A stretch of DNA of 64,000 bases from Halomonas sp. SpR8 (lineage in GTDB: Bacteria > Pseudomonadota > Gammaproteobacteria > Pseudomonadales > Halomonadaceae), in contig NZ_JAUAMC010000001.1 of the NCBI RefSeq assembly GCF_031010195.1, positions 434,001 to 498,000 on the forward strand. The letters run 5' to 3'. Of this stretch, positions 18,271-27,122 are shown in pieces. The translations under genes and the position numbers were made by a program. Each line of letters opens with the position of its first letter. Within the stretch, counting starts at the first letter, position 1. The notes beneath the pieces are model-generated. The model did no database searches. It saw only the letters and a program-made list of their open reading frames with translations, and had not been told where the DNA came from.

Positions 18271-19472
18271 GAATCGGTCAGAGGGCCGGAAGATGCGGCC
18301 ACCGGATGGGCCCTCTCTGTGGTCGCATCATCCGTTCGAGGGTTCAGTTCACGGGTGTCGATCTCGGGCATGGCGGATAGTCCTGCGCGTAGTCTACCTA
18401 ACGCCTCGGTGGGGCCCGTAACGCGAATTTTGACCGGTACTCGCTGGACGATTTTGTTGAAGTTGCCGGTCGCATTGTCCTGGGGCAGTAGGCTGAACTC
18501 GGTGCCGGTGGCTGGCGACAAGCTGTCGACCACCCCCTGGTAAGTGATATCCGGGTAGGCATCGAGGTGTACCTCGACCGGCTGGCCGACGCGGATCCGC
18601 GCGAGCTGGGTTTCCTTAAAGTTGGCAGCCACGTAGGCCGAATCAATCGGTACTAACTGAAGAAGTGTCAACGACGGCTGGGCCAGCGTACCGGTCTCGA
18701 CCCTAAGGTTACCGATTATCCCATCGCGAGGAGAGACGATTCGGGTCTTATCGAGCTGGTGGCGCGCATAGTCAAGATCGGCGCTGGCGGCGTCTAGATT
18801 GGCCTTGGCGCGGGTTACGTCGCTTTCGGCGACTGCCAACTGTCGCCGGGCTGATACGACGGCGGCACGACTTTTAGCCAGATTGGCTTCGGCGACTCGC
18901 AATGCGGCTTGGTCGTCTTCACGCTGTTGGCGCGAAGCATAGTTATTGGCAGCAAGGGAGGTGGAGCGTTCGAGATGCTGGCGCGCCTGATCAACGTTAG
19001 CTTGGGCGGCCTGCTGCTCCGCTATAGCCTGATCGATGGCCGCCTGCTGGAGGTCTACCTGACGGCGGGATTGGGTAATCGAGGCCGCTGCCACGGCCTG
19101 CTGTGCCTCAGCTTGGGTGACCTGGTCGTGATAACTTTCGGCGTCCAGGCGTACGAGCAGATCGCCTTGTTTGACTATCTGGTTGTCGTCCACCGCTACT
19201 TCGGCGACCCGTGCCGAGAGTTCCGCGCGCACCGCCACACTGTCGGTGCGCACATAGGCATTGTCGGTTTCTTCGATGAAACGACCAGTTTGCCACCAGC
19301 CTAGACCCCACCAGGCTAACGCCGACAAGCCAATAAGCCCGGCTAGTACGATGAGTAGTTTGCGCTTAGGTTTTTTGTTGGGCCCTGCCTTTCGGTCTGA
19401 GACTGAATCGCTGCTCTGGTGTTCGCCCTGGTGTTTGACCTGTACCTCGCTGCGCTTGCCTTCCGCTGCCAT
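18267..19472 (-). CDS. emrA: HlyD-family membrane fusion protein (EmrA-like)
   Basis: Periplasmic adaptor of the EmrAB-type tripartite pump. It has 401 residues: a cytoplasmic basic head (1-37), one membrane anchor (38-60) and a beta-barrel/lipoyl start (DNAYVRTDSVAVRAEL). A long alpha-helical hairpin rich in A, Q and R (about 115-210) and the returning lipoyl half (IVSPRDGIIGNL) follow. The ATG at 19472 has AGGAG 5 bases upstream; a longer frame from 19550 would run into the operator region and is unlikely. It is the first gene of the operon, divergent from a TetR regulator. Confidence 0.93.
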   Translation of the reverse strand: MAAEGKRSEVQVKHQGEHQSSDSVSDRKAGPNKKPKRKLLIVLAGLIGLSALAWWGLGWWQTGRFIEETDNAYVRTDSVAVRAELSARVAEVAVDDNQIVKQGDLLVRLDAESYHDQVTQAEAQQAVAAASITQSRRQVDLQQAAIDQAIAEQQAAQANVDQARQHLERSTSLAANNYASRQQREDDQAALRVAEANLAKSRAAVVSARRQLAVAESDVTRAKANLDAASADLDYARHQLDKTRIVSPRDGIIGNLRVETGTLAQPSLTLLQLVPIDSAYVAANFKETQLARIRVGQPVEVHLDAYPDITYQGVVDSLSPATGTEFSLLPQDNATGNFNKIVQRVPVKIRVTGPTEALGRLRAGLSAMPEIDTRELNPRTDDATTERAHPVAASSGPLTDS

Positions 19473-19549
19473 GGCCACTCCTCGATACCTACCGTCCCAA
19501 AGGGGTTTTCCTGGGAGGTAGAGACACCGCCCGTGGAAGTGAAGATGCA

Positions 19550-19571
19550 TAGTGTAATGAATGCTACACTA
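19550..19571. promoter_or_regulatory. Palindromic operator candidate for the TetR regulator
   Basis: Seven-base arms TAGTGTA (19550-19556) and TACACTA (19565-19571) are perfectly inverted around an 8-base centre. The site lies in the 180-base divergent gap between emrA and the tetR gene. This is the expected position and form for a TetR-type operator controlling both genes. Confidence 0.7.
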
Positions 19572-19652
19572 CATATCTAGCGCAAAAACATGTCATCCCC
19601 GCTTAGCGTCTCTATCATTGACGATCAATCGTATGCCTCAACGGGAGTGGAA

Positions 19653-20315
19653 ATGCCTCGTTCAACAATATCTGGTTCGCCCGGTCACCCTAATAGTGCG
19701 GATGCCGCAGTGACTTCAAGAGGTATGGCGCGTCGTGAACGCCTGTTGGACGCTGCCCGAGATGTCTTTCTCGAACAGGGCTATGCAGGTGCCAGTGTTA
19801 ACGAAGTGGTGATCCGCGCGGGCGGGTCGCTGGCGACGCTGTACAAGCAGTTTGGCAGCAAGGAGGGGTTATTTACCGCGGCCATGGAGCGCCATATCGC
19901 CACTGCATGGGCCGTGCTGGAAGAGGGGCGGCGGGATCATCATGCGCTTGAACAGGTACTCTACGAGCTGGGCCGCCGCATGTTGGCGCTGGTGTGTGAT
20001 CCAGGGGTGATTCGTCTGGTTCGCGGTCTGGCCTTTGAGGCTGAACGATCCCCCGAGCTTTGCGAGCTGTTCCTTACCCGCGGTCCCGACCAGACCCGCC
20101 AGGCGTTAGCGGCATATCTTGGCGAGCAGATCACTGCGGGCCGCCTTGACCTTGATAACCCCCGCGAGGCGGCCGGTATGTTTACGGGTATGCTGCTGGG
20201 TGAGTGGCATATTGACGCGCTGCTTGGCCGCGACTTATGCCTTGATGAGGCGCAGTGCCGCGCCCGGGCACGGCGCTGTGTGGCGATTTTTCTATCGGGT
20301 GTGGCCCGTTCCTAG
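19653..20315 (+). CDS. TetR/AcrR-family transcriptional regulator
   Basis: A 220-residue regulator. The N-terminal DNA-binding domain (about residues 26-72) carries the helix-turn-helix [20 protein letters not shown], then FGSKEGLF. The remaining helices form a ligand/dimer domain resembling the AcrR C-terminal family. I start it at ATG 19653, which has GGAG 5 bases upstream; an ATG at 19590 has no ribosome-binding site. Divergent from emrAB with a palindrome between, so it probably represses the pump until a drug binds. Its last 24 bases overlap the end of psd on the other strand. Confidence 0.9.
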   Translation: MPRSTISGSPGHPNSADAAVTSRGMARRERLLDAARDVFLEQGYAGASVNEVVIRAGGSLATLYKQFGSKEGLFTAAMERHIATAWAVLEEGRRDHHALEQVLYELGRRMLALVCDPGVIRLVRGLAFEAERSPELCELFLTRGPDQTRQALAAYLGEQITAGRLDLDNPREAAGMFTGMLLGEWHIDALLGRDLCLDEAQCRARARRCVAIFLSGVARS

Positions 20316-21134
20316 CGTCTGCCCCATTTGCACCATGGTGGCTGTGGGGAGCTCTGCGAAATTGACTTGGTCGGCAAAGCACATGACGACCGTGGAACCG
20401 AGCTTGAAACGGCCCATCTCGGCGCCTTTTTCTAGCGTGATGGGTTGGCCAAACTGCATGCGTTGCGGGTGTCCTGAAAGCGGTGTTACTTGCCCTGACC
20501 AGACGGTTTCGATAGCGGCAACGATCATCGCCCCGACCAATACCATTGCCATCGGGCCTTGCTGGGTATCAAAGATACACACTAGCCTTTCATTGCGGGC
20601 AAATAGGCCCGGCACGTAGTTGGCGGTGGCTTGGTTGACCGAGAACAGTCGCCCGGGGACGTAGATCATTTCGCGCAGGGTGCCGGTGACCGGCATATGC
20701 ACCCGGTGGTAGTCCCGTGGCGATAGGTAAACCGTGGCAAAGCTGCCACCCAGAAACTCTTCTGCCAGCGCCGTATCGCCGCCCAGCAGGGATTGGGCGG
20801 AGTAGGTGTGGCCTTTGGCTTGCACCAGTTGCCCGGCCTGTAAACGCCCGTATTGGGAGAGCGTGCCGTCGGCGGGGCTTAGGATGCCATCGCCCAGTGG
20901 GCGGGCATCGGCTTTTAGCGCGCGGGTAAAGAAGTCGTTGAACGTGGCGTAGGCGGTGGGATCTGGCTCCAGCGCTTGGCTCATATCCACGTTAAAGCGT
21001 TTGATGAACGCCTTGATCAGGGTGTTTTTCACCCAAGGGTTGTCGCACTGGGCAAACTTGCCAGTCAGGCGCGAGAGCGCGTGGTGAGGCAACGGGTATT
21101 GGAGTAGCGAAAAGGCTTTTTGAGAAAGGATCAC
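20292..21134 (-). CDS. psd: Phosphatidylserine decarboxylase
   Basis: Psd makes phosphatidylethanolamine from phosphatidylserine at the inner membrane. It is synthesised as a proenzyme that cuts itself at the LGST motif, here L245-G246-S247-T248, turning the serine into the pyruvoyl group. The protease triad context is visible: SPADG (D89) and DYHRVHMP (H146). From GTG 21134 the protein is 280 residues, within the family range. The frame stays open upstream to 21185, overlapping the rhodanese gene, but the family-like sequence starts at this GTG, just after the rhodanese stop. The ribosome-binding site is weak, so coupling to the upstream gene is likely. Confidence 0.93.
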   Translation of the reverse strand: MILSQKAFSLLQYPLPHHALSRLTGKFAQCDNPWVKNTLIKAFIKRFNVDMSQALEPDPTAYATFNDFFTRALKADARPLGDGILSPADGTLSQYGRLQAGQLVQAKGHTYSAQSLLGGDTALAEEFLGGSFATVYLSPRDYHRVHMPVTGTLREMIYVPGRLFSVNQATANYVPGLFARNERLVCIFDTQQGPMAMVLVGAMIVAAIETVWSGQVTPLSGHPQRMQFGQPITLEKGAEMGRFKLGSTVVMCFADQVNFAELPTATMVQMGQTLGTGHTR

Positions 21135-21144
21135 AGTAATATTT

Positions 21145-21987
21145 TCACTTCTCGATCGGTGTGTCGTCGCGGTTGCCCCACTCACCCCAGGAGCCCGCGT
21201 AGCCGCGCATATTGAAGCCCAAGGCTTTACCTACTAGCCAAGTGAAACTGCTGCGGTGGTGGCTCTGGCAGTGGGTGGCGATTTCCATATCGGGCGTGAG
21301 ACCTAGGGCGCCTAGCTCGGTGATAAGCTCGGCGTAATCGCGAATGCGCAGCGCGCGGTGGCGATCCATGGCGTGCAGCCAGTCCATATTGACGGCACCG
21401 GGAATATGACCCAGATGTTTATTATTGCCGCGTACACCATCGTACTCATCTTTGGAGCGCGCATCCCATATCGCGAACTGTTTATCGTTGAGTTTCTCTT
21501 TGATCTCATCAAAAGTGATCAGGGTGTCGGGGTTGAGAATCTCAGCGCTGTATTCACTGGCTGTAGGGGCCGTCGGTTCGCTGCTTTCGTCCAGGCCCGC
21601 ATCGCGCCAGGCGTGAATGCCGCCGTTTAAGTAGGAGTAGCGGGTATGGCCGATTAGATCTAGCGTCCACAATAAGCGTGCTGCCCAGCCGCCGCCTTCG
21701 TCATCGTAAGCTACTACGTGGGTATCGCGAGTAAGGCCTAGGGCACTAAACAGCCTGGAGAGCGCATCCACATCGGGAACGTCGCTGGGGACTGGCCCTT
21801 CACCGCGCATTAAATAGCGGAAATCGAGGAATATAGCGCCGGGCACATGGCCCTGGCGATAGCTGTCGCCGTTAATCGGCACATCGATAATCAGCAGGTT
21901 TGGATCACCCAAATGCTCCTGCAGCTGTTCGGGTTCAACGATCAGTGGCAGCAAGTTGGATTCCGACGATTGGCGTTCAGTGCTCAT
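21145..21987 (-). CDS. rhdA: Thiosulfate sulfurtransferase (RhdA-type rhodanese)
   Basis: A two-domain rhodanese of 280 residues that transfers sulfane sulfur from a donor such as thiosulfate to an acceptor such as cyanide. The N-terminal domain (about 18-130) is catalytically silent. The C-terminal domain (155-275) holds the active loop C240-QSHHRSS, close to the CQTHHRS loop of Azotobacter RhdA and unlike the CGSGVT loop of SseA-type mercaptopyruvate transferases. [10 protein letters not shown] at the end is also RhdA-like. It lies between rsgA and psd, with an 18-base gap after rsgA, in what looks like one operon. Confidence 0.9.
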   Translation of the reverse strand: MSTERQSSESNLLPLIVEPEQLQEHLGDPNLLIIDVPINGDSYRQGHVPGAIFLDFRYLMRGEGPVPSDVPDVDALSRLFSALGLTRDTHVVAYDDEGGGWAARLLWTLDLIGHTRYSYLNGGIHAWRDAGLDESSEPTAPTASEYSAEILNPDTLITFDEIKEKLNDKQFAIWDARSKDEYDGVRGNNKHLGHIPGAVNMDWLHAMDRHRALRIRDYAELITELGALGLTPDMEIATHCQSHHRSSFTWLVGKALGFNMRGYAGSWGEWGNRDDTPIEK

Positions 21988-22005
21988 GGCTAACTCCTGT
22001 AGATC

Positions 22006-23025
22006 CTAGCTATCCAAACTATCGAGAATGCGCCGATAGCTGGTAAAGCGTGCTGGATGAATCTTGCCTGCCTCGACCGCGGCAAGTAAAGCGCAGCCGG
22101 GTTCATTGCGGTGGCGGCAGTCACGGAAGCGGCAGTGGCCAAGGAATTGGTGAAACTCAATAAAGCCGTCGGTGACTTCCTGCTCGTTAAGGTGCACCAA
22201 GCCAAACTCGCGAATGCCCGGCGAATCGATAAGGTCGCCGTCGGCCACCTCGGCGCGGCTCATGGTGTAGAGGCGTGCCGTGGTGGTGGTATGGGTGCCT
22301 TTGCGGGAGTCTTCCGAGAGCGCACCGATGCGCAGGGTTTCGTCGGGTAGCAAAAGGTCGATCAGCGATGACTTGCCGACGCCACTTTGGCCAACAAACA
22401 CCGAAGTGCGACCTTCAAGCTGGCAGCGTAGCTCGTCTAGCCCGTTCTGGGTGGCGGTGGTGGTGCGCACCACGGGGTAACCTAAAGCGCGATAGCGTTC
22501 GAGTAGCTTACCCAGCTCGCCGCCATCTTCCGGCAGCAGGTCGGTTTTATTGAGCACCAGCACCGGCGCAATGCCGGTGGCTTCGGCGGCGACCAGATAG
22601 CGATCGATTAGGTTGGCGTGGGGCGCGGGTTCCACCGCGAACACGATCAACAGTTGGTCGATATTGGCGGCTACCGGTTTGAGCAGGCCGCGGGCGTCCG
22701 GGCGTTTAAGTACGCTATCGCGCTCTTCTCGGGCAACTACCACGCCGGAGCCTTCTTGCCCGGCGCGCCATATCACGCGGTCGCCAGTGACCAGGCCGTC
22801 AAGGTTGGCGCGTAAGTGGCAGCGCACCGGCTCATTATCGCTGTTACGCACTTCAAGGGTGCGTCCAAAGTGAGCGACAACACGGCCCGGCTGTTCGGCG
22901 CCGTATTCGCCAGCGGCGAGTTTTTCAGCGTCCTGCACGTCGCGCTTTTCCGCGCGCTGGGCACGTTCCGCCTGGACTTTCTCGACGCGCCACTGCTGCT
23001 GGCGACTTAATTTACGTTTGCTCAT
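22006..23025 (-). CDS. rsgA: Ribosome small-subunit biogenesis GTPase RsgA
   Basis: RsgA is a circularly permuted GTPase that helps finish 30S subunit maturation. The protein is 339 residues. An N-terminal OB-fold (about 45-110) is followed by the permuted G motifs: NKTDLLPED (G4) first, then GQSGVGKSSLI (G1), then DSPGIREFGL (G3). A C-terminal zinc knuckle comes last (CRFRDCRHRNEPGCAL). The ATG at 23025 has AGGTGG upstream; a GTG two codons earlier is possible. It is divergent from orn across 157 bases, the same order as in E. coli and pseudomonads. Confidence 0.96.
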   Translation of the reverse strand: MSKRKLSRQQQWRVEKVQAERAQRAEKRDVQDAEKLAAGEYGAEQPGRVVAHFGRTLEVRNSDNEPVRCHLRANLDGLVTGDRVIWRAGQEGSGVVVAREERDSVLKRPDARGLLKPVAANIDQLLIVFAVEPAPHANLIDRYLVAAEATGIAPVLVLNKTDLLPEDGGELGKLLERYRALGYPVVRTTTATQNGLDELRCQLEGRTSVFVGQSGVGKSSLIDLLLPDETLRIGALSEDSRKGTHTTTTARLYTMSRAEVADGDLIDSPGIREFGLVHLNEQEVTDGFIEFHQFLGHCRFRDCRHRNEPGCALLAAVEAGKIHPARFTSYRRILDSLDS

Positions 23026-23042
23026 GACCACCTAATGATCGG

Positions 23043-23048
23043 TATAAT
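23043..23048 (+). promoter_or_regulatory. TATAAT hexamer upstream of orn
   Basis: A perfect TATAAT in the rsgA/orn divergent gap, about 135 bases ahead of the orn start. No recognisable -35 sits at 16-18 bases, so the call is weak. Confidence 0.25.
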
Positions 23049-23182
23049 AAATAGCATTGTACCTATCAAAAATATCTTTGTACTTATCAAGTGCTCAAGC
23101 TGTCCTGTATAGCTGCTTGGTAGGCCTATTTAAGGCACACTGGCATGATATTAATGACCATTTAGGCAAAGGGATAACGCTA

Positions 23183-23776
23183 ATGAGCAACGAAACGACG
23201 GATTCAGCGGCGCCACGCGATGATCTGCTGGTGTGGATCGATCTAGAGATGACGGGTTTAGATCCAAATAAAGAGCGCATTATTGAAGTGGCCACACTCA
23301 TTACCGATGCGGATTTGAACGTAGTTGCGGAAGGGCCGGTCATCGCGGTGAAACAGCCCGATAGCCTGTTGGCGCAGATGGACGATTGGAACCAGAAAAC
23401 CCATGGCGAGTCGGGCTTAGTCGCCCGTGTGAAAGCAAGCCAGGTGGAAACAGCTGAAGCTGAGCAGCAAACGTTGGCGTTTCTGCAGCAGTACGCATTG
23501 GCGGGCTCCTCGCCGATGTGTGGCAACAGCATCCATCAGGATCGGCGTTTTCTGGAGCGAGAAATGCCTGCTCTACTCAACTTCTTTCATTACCGCAATC
23601 TTGATGTGTCTAGCATAAAAGAGGTGGCAAAACGCTGGAACCCCGGCGCGCTAGCGGGCTTTAGTAAGCAGAATGTGCACTTGGCCATGGACGATATTAA
23701 AGAGTCGATTGCTGAGCTTGCTCACTACCGGGATACATTTTTACGCGTTGATCAGCGTAGCGATGAAGAAGAATAG
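23183..23776 (+). CDS. orn: Oligoribonuclease
   Basis: Orn is a DEDDh 3'-5' exoribonuclease that degrades very short RNAs, including pGpG left from cyclic-di-GMP turnover. It has 197 residues. The first acidic pair is in [10 protein letters not shown] (D20, E22), [12 protein letters not shown] carries the second motif, and HLAMDDI the last. The ATG at 23183 follows an AGGG-like stretch rather distantly. The N terminus is about 12 residues longer than usual, so the start is slightly uncertain. The reading frame is open upstream, but that part is unlike the family. An 11-base direct repeat spans the stop codon. Confidence 0.95.
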   Translation: MSNETTDSAAPRDDLLVWIDLEMTGLDPNKERIIEVATLITDADLNVVAEGPVIAVKQPDSLLAQMDDWNQKTHGESGLVARVKASQVETAEAEQQTLAFLQQYALAGSSPMCGNSIHQDRRFLEREMPALLNFFHYRNLDVSSIKEVAKRWNPGALAGFSKQNVHLAMDDIKESIAELAHYRDTFLRVDQRSDEEE

Positions 23777-23791
23777 CTTGGAAGAATAGCT
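23768..23791. repeat. 11-base direct repeat spanning the orn stop codon
   Basis: GAAGAATAGCT occurs at 23768-23778 and 23781-23791 (period 13). The first copy contains the orn TAG stop, so the gene end appears duplicated. Confidence 0.7.
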
Positions 23792-23818
23792 AGGCAGAGC
23801 AGTTAAGATGAGTAGCGT

Positions 23819-24946
23819 TTAAGACGCGTCAGTGGCAATGCGGTCAGCGCGCTTAAGGCGCTGCTCCTCAAGCGCCCAGGCGACGTGCTCACGCACCAAA
23901 GCGCTAGGGAAGCCGCGACGTGCCCACAGTGCGGCCTCAACGGTCTCGCTCCAAGGCGCGTTACCCAGGCCAATGGCAATATTGCGCAACCAGCGCTCGT
24001 AGCCAATACGCCGAATAGGGCTGCCGGCGGTTTTATCCAGAAACTCCGCTTCGCCCCAGGCAAATAGGCTGATCAGCGATGCGCGGTCTAGGTCATGACG
24101 CGGGGCAAAGTCATCTTCCTGGGTAATGCGGGTGAAGCGCGTGAAGGGGCACACAAGCTGACAGTCATCACAGCCGTAAATACGATTACCCATGGCGCGG
24201 CGGTACTCAACCGGAATCGCGTCGTGCAGTTCGATGGTGAGGTAGGAAATACATTTGCGCGAGTCGACCACTTTGTCGTCCACGATCGCGCCGGTGGGGC
24301 AGGCGGTTTGGCAAGCACTGCAGCTACCGCAGTGCTCTTGCACAAACGGTTCATCAATGGGCAACGGTAGATCGGTATAGAGCTCGCCCAGAAAGAATAG
24401 CGAGCCTGCTTTGGGGTTGAGCAGCATGGCGTTTTTGCCGAACCAGCCAAGTCCGGCTTTTTGGGCCAGGGCGCGCTCCATTACCGGCGCTGAGTCGACA
24501 AACGCGCGGTAGCCGAACTCGCCGACTTCCTGCTCAATTTTTTTGGCTAATTGGGCTAACCGTTTGCGTATTAGCTTGTGATAATCACGCCCTAAAGCGT
24601 AGCGCGAAACATAAGCGCGGCTGGGTTGGCCGAGTACCTTGGTGCTCTCCACTTCGGCGGGCAGGTAATCCATGCGCACGCTGACAATGCGCTGAGTGCC
24701 GGGTTCAAGTTCTGCAGGACGGGTGCGCTTGGTGCCATGTTTGGTCATAAAGCCCATTTCGCCTTGATAACCTTTTTCCAGCCACGCGTCTAGATGGGCT
24801 TCATGAGCCGATAGTTCAGTATCGGTGATGCCTACCTGCTGAAATCCCAGCTCGCGTCCCCAGGTTTTAATCAGGTCGGCAAGGCGAGCAAGCTGCGGGC
24901 CAGTCATTGCGACATTAGGGCGTTCAAGGGCAGTGGAATCCGGCAT
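23819..24946 (-). CDS. queG: Epoxyqueuosine reductase QueG
   Basis: QueG is a cobalamin-dependent iron-sulfur enzyme that reduces epoxyqueuosine to queuosine in the wobble position of certain tRNAs. The 375-residue protein has the N-terminal DUF1730 region. Two 4Fe-4S cluster motifs follow, CGSCSACQTACPTG and CDDCQLVCPF, and a C-terminal HEAT-like repeat region is last. It is convergent with orn and divergent from nnr. The requirement for cobalamin links it loosely to btuR, the corrinoid adenosyltransferase gene about 14 kb downstream, though QueG itself uses non-adenosylated forms. Confidence 0.95.
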   Translation of the reverse strand: MPDSTALERPNVAMTGPQLARLADLIKTWGRELGFQQVGITDTELSAHEAHLDAWLEKGYQGEMGFMTKHGTKRTRPAELEPGTQRIVSVRMDYLPAEVESTKVLGQPSRAYVSRYALGRDYHKLIRKRLAQLAKKIEQEVGEFGYRAFVDSAPVMERALAQKAGLGWFGKNAMLLNPKAGSLFFLGELYTDLPLPIDEPFVQEHCGSCSACQTACPTGAIVDDKVVDSRKCISYLTIELHDAIPVEYRRAMGNRIYGCDDCQLVCPFTRFTRITQEDDFAPRHDLDRASLISLFAWGEAEFLDKTAGSPIRRIGYERWLRNIAIGLGNAPWSETVEAALWARRGFPSALVREHVAWALEEQRLKRADRIATDAS

Positions 24947-25080
24947 GATTATTCAAACAAGTCAGGCAAATGGAGAGTGAGTTCAATAGTATCAATCAAC
25001 AGCAAGTATTAAGCGCGCTATGCTAACGCATTGGCAGCTATCACAACATGCGCATCAACATATGTGAAAAAGGAGCGATC

Positions 25081-26574
25081 GTGACGATCCCGAATACAAC
25101 TATGCTACGCCCTCTTTACAAAGCCGCCCAGGTGCGTGAATTAGACCGTCGCACCATAGCGGGTGGTATTGAGGGGTTTGCATTGATGCAACGCGCCGCC
25201 TCAAGCGCTTGGCATAGTTTTCGTTCACGCTGGCCCCAGGCGCGCAGCTTAACCGTTGTGTGCGGGAGTGGTAATAACGGCGGCGATGGACACGTGCTCG
25301 CCGCGCTAGCGATGCAGTCCAACCTTAAAGTACAGCGGGTAACGCTAAAACCCCTCGAAGAGCTAAGCGGCGATGCGGCCCGCGCTGCTCAACTGGCAAC
25401 ATCGGCGGGAGTGGACTGCGAGGAATGGCACGCCGGGATCGAGTTGACTGGCGAGGTGATCATCGATGCGTTGCTGGGCACCGGTTTGACGGGCGAGATA
25501 GAGGGGCGCTTCAAGCGCGCGGTTGAAATGATCAATGCCGCGCATCGGCCAGTGCTGGCGATCGATATACCCTCCGGGCTGGTCGCTGACACCGGCGCTG
25601 TACTGGGGGTTGCGGTAGAGGCCGACTGCACGGTGACATTTATAGGCGATAAAGTAGGTCTTCATACTGGTGATGCGCCCGCTTATACCGGTGAAATCGA
25701 TTTTCGCCCGCTGGGCGTAAAAGCTCAGGCGTATTTCGATATTCCCGCCACGGCTTGGCGGCTGGATGATTCGTTGTTGGCAGAAGCCTTTGCACCGCGT
25801 CGACGAACCAGCCATAAAGGCGATATGGGGCACGTGCTGGTCATGGGCGGCGCCCTCGGCTTTGGCGGTGCGGCGTTGCTGGCCTGCCAAGCCGCCGCGC
25901 GGCTGGGCGCCGGTAAAGTAAGTTTGGCGACAGCCCCTGAGCATATCACCGCCAGCTTGGTACGCTGCCCGGAAGTGATGGCGCACGGCGTTCGCGGAGG
26001 CGCGGAGGCGGCTGAGTTGCCCAGTGATGCAGATGTTGTGGTGGTAGGGCCTGGGCTTGGCCAGGCCGCCTGGGGGCAGGCGGTACTTCAAAGTGCGCTG
26101 CAGTCGAATGCGCCGCTGGTGGTCGACGCTGATGGACTGAATCTTTTGGCCCGCCAGTGGCCGGATGTTCGCCGTGATAACTGGATTTTAACTCCCCATC
26201 CCGGCGAAGCCGCGCGGTTGTTGGGCTGTTCGGTGGCCGATATTCAGGCCGATCGGCCTGCCGCCGCTCAGGCACTGCAGCGCGCTCGAGGCGGTGTCGT
26301 AATTTTAAAAGGCGCAGGCAGCCTCATCGCCGGCCCCAGTGGCTTGGTCGTTTGCCCTTACGGTAACCCCGGTATGGCCAGTGGCGGCATGGGCGATGTA
26401 CTCAGCGGTATGCTGGGCGCGCTGGTTGCCCAGCGTGGCGAGGTGGAGTTCAGCGCTTGGTTGGGGACCATGATGCACGCGTTAGCGGCAGATTGCGCGG
26501 CCGAGCAGGAAGGCGAGCGTGGCCTGCTAGCCAGCGATCTGGCATCCTATGCGCGAAAATTGATTAATCCTTGA
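25081..26574 (+). CDS. nnr: Bifunctional NAD(P)H-hydrate repair enzyme Nnr
   Basis: Nnr repairs hydrated NADH and NADPH. Its N-terminal epimerase half (about 1-215, YjeF_N) has CGSGNNGGDGHVLAAL and the IDALLGTGLTG motif. Its C-terminal ADP-dependent dehydratase half (about 230-497) has the carbohydrate-kinase-like GNPGMASGGMGDVLSGMLGA motif. I start the gene at GTG 25081, with AAGGAG 6 bases upstream, giving 497 residues; an ATG at 25048 has no such site. It starts a long operon-like run, and tsaE follows almost directly. Confidence 0.94.
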   Translation: MTIPNTTMLRPLYKAAQVRELDRRTIAGGIEGFALMQRAASSAWHSFRSRWPQARSLTVVCGSGNNGGDGHVLAALAMQSNLKVQRVTLKPLEELSGDAARAAQLATSAGVDCEEWHAGIELTGEVIIDALLGTGLTGEIEGRFKRAVEMINAAHRPVLAIDIPSGLVADTGAVLGVAVEADCTVTFIGDKVGLHTGDAPAYTGEIDFRPLGVKAQAYFDIPATAWRLDDSLLAEAFAPRRRTSHKGDMGHVLVMGGALGFGGAALLACQAAARLGAGKVSLATAPEHITASLVRCPEVMAHGVRGGAEAAELPSDADVVVVGPGLGQAAWGQAVLQSALQSNAPLVVDADGLNLLARQWPDVRRDNWILTPHPGEAARLLGCSVADIQADRPAAAQALQRARGGVVILKGAGSLIAGPSGLVVCPYGNPGMASGGMGDVLSGMLGALVAQRGEVEFSAWLGTMMHALAADCAAEQEGERGLLASDLASYARKLINP

Positions 26575-26585
26575 AGGCAGCCCAC

Positions 26586-26627
26586 ATGCAGGTGCAGTTA
26601 AATCCTATGCAGGTGCAATTAAATAAC
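26586..26627 (+). repeat. 21-base tandem duplication at the tsaE start
   Basis: The units 26586-26606 and 26607-26627 match at 17 of 21 bases. Each begins ATGCAGGTGCA, so both the start codon and the first six residues are duplicated. Confidence 0.85.
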
Positions 26628-27122
26628 GAAGAGGCCCAGGTCGCGTTTGGCGAAGCTCTTGGGCGTATATTGCAAGGACGCGGGCTGGTGTATCTGGAAG
26701 GTGAGCTGGGTGCCGGTAAAACCACTTTGACCCGTGGTATTCTGCGCGCTTATGGCCATCTAGGAGCGGTTAAAAGCCCTACCTATACGCTGGTAGAGCC
26801 CTATGATTTAGGCGCTCAGCGTATTTATCATTTAGATTTGTATCGTTTGGCGGATCCTGAAGAGCTAGAGTTTATCGGTGGTCGCGATGTGCTTGCCGAC
26901 GATGCGCTTAGTATTGTTGAGTGGCCTAGCCGCGGAGAAGGGTGGCTGCCTGAGCCGGATCTGCGTCTGAGGTTGGAGCTGGCTGATCCGGGGCGCTTGA
27001 TTTCCTTAGCCGCAGGTAGTGATCAAGGTGAACGCATATTGACCGCCTTGCAACGTCGGATAAGTAACGTAAGTAAGCTAAGTTCTGACCAGTTGGAGAG
27101 TGGTGTGATTCAATGGAAATAA
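26586..27122 (+). CDS. tsaE: tRNA t6A37 threonylcarbamoyladenosine biosynthesis ATPase TsaE
   Basis: TsaE is the small ATPase that resets the TsaBD complex making t6A at position 37 of ANN-decoding tRNAs. It is 178 residues from ATG 26586. Walker A is GELGAGKTTLTRG; VKSPTYTLVEPY and IYHLDLYRL are family blocks, and IVEWPSR is near the end of the core. The N terminus carries two tandem copies of M-Q-V-Q-L-N, from a 21-base duplication, so a second ATG (26607) is an equally possible start giving 171 residues. The C-terminal tail is longer than in E. coli (153 residues). The gene overlaps amiB by 10 bases. Confidence 0.93.
   Translation: MQVQLNPMQVQLNNEEAQVAFGEALGRILQGRGLVYLEGELGAGKTTLTRGILRAYGHLGAVKSPTYTLVEPYDLGAQRIYHLDLYRLADPEELEFIGGRDVLADDALSIVEWPSRGEGWLPEPDLRLRLELADPGRLISLAAGSDQGERILTALQRRISNVSKLSSDQLESGVIQWK

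Noticed and set aside
25363..26091. 242-codon open frame on the minus strand opposite nnr
   Set aside because: It lies entirely within nnr, has no ribosome-binding site and its product looks like a composition-driven shadow.
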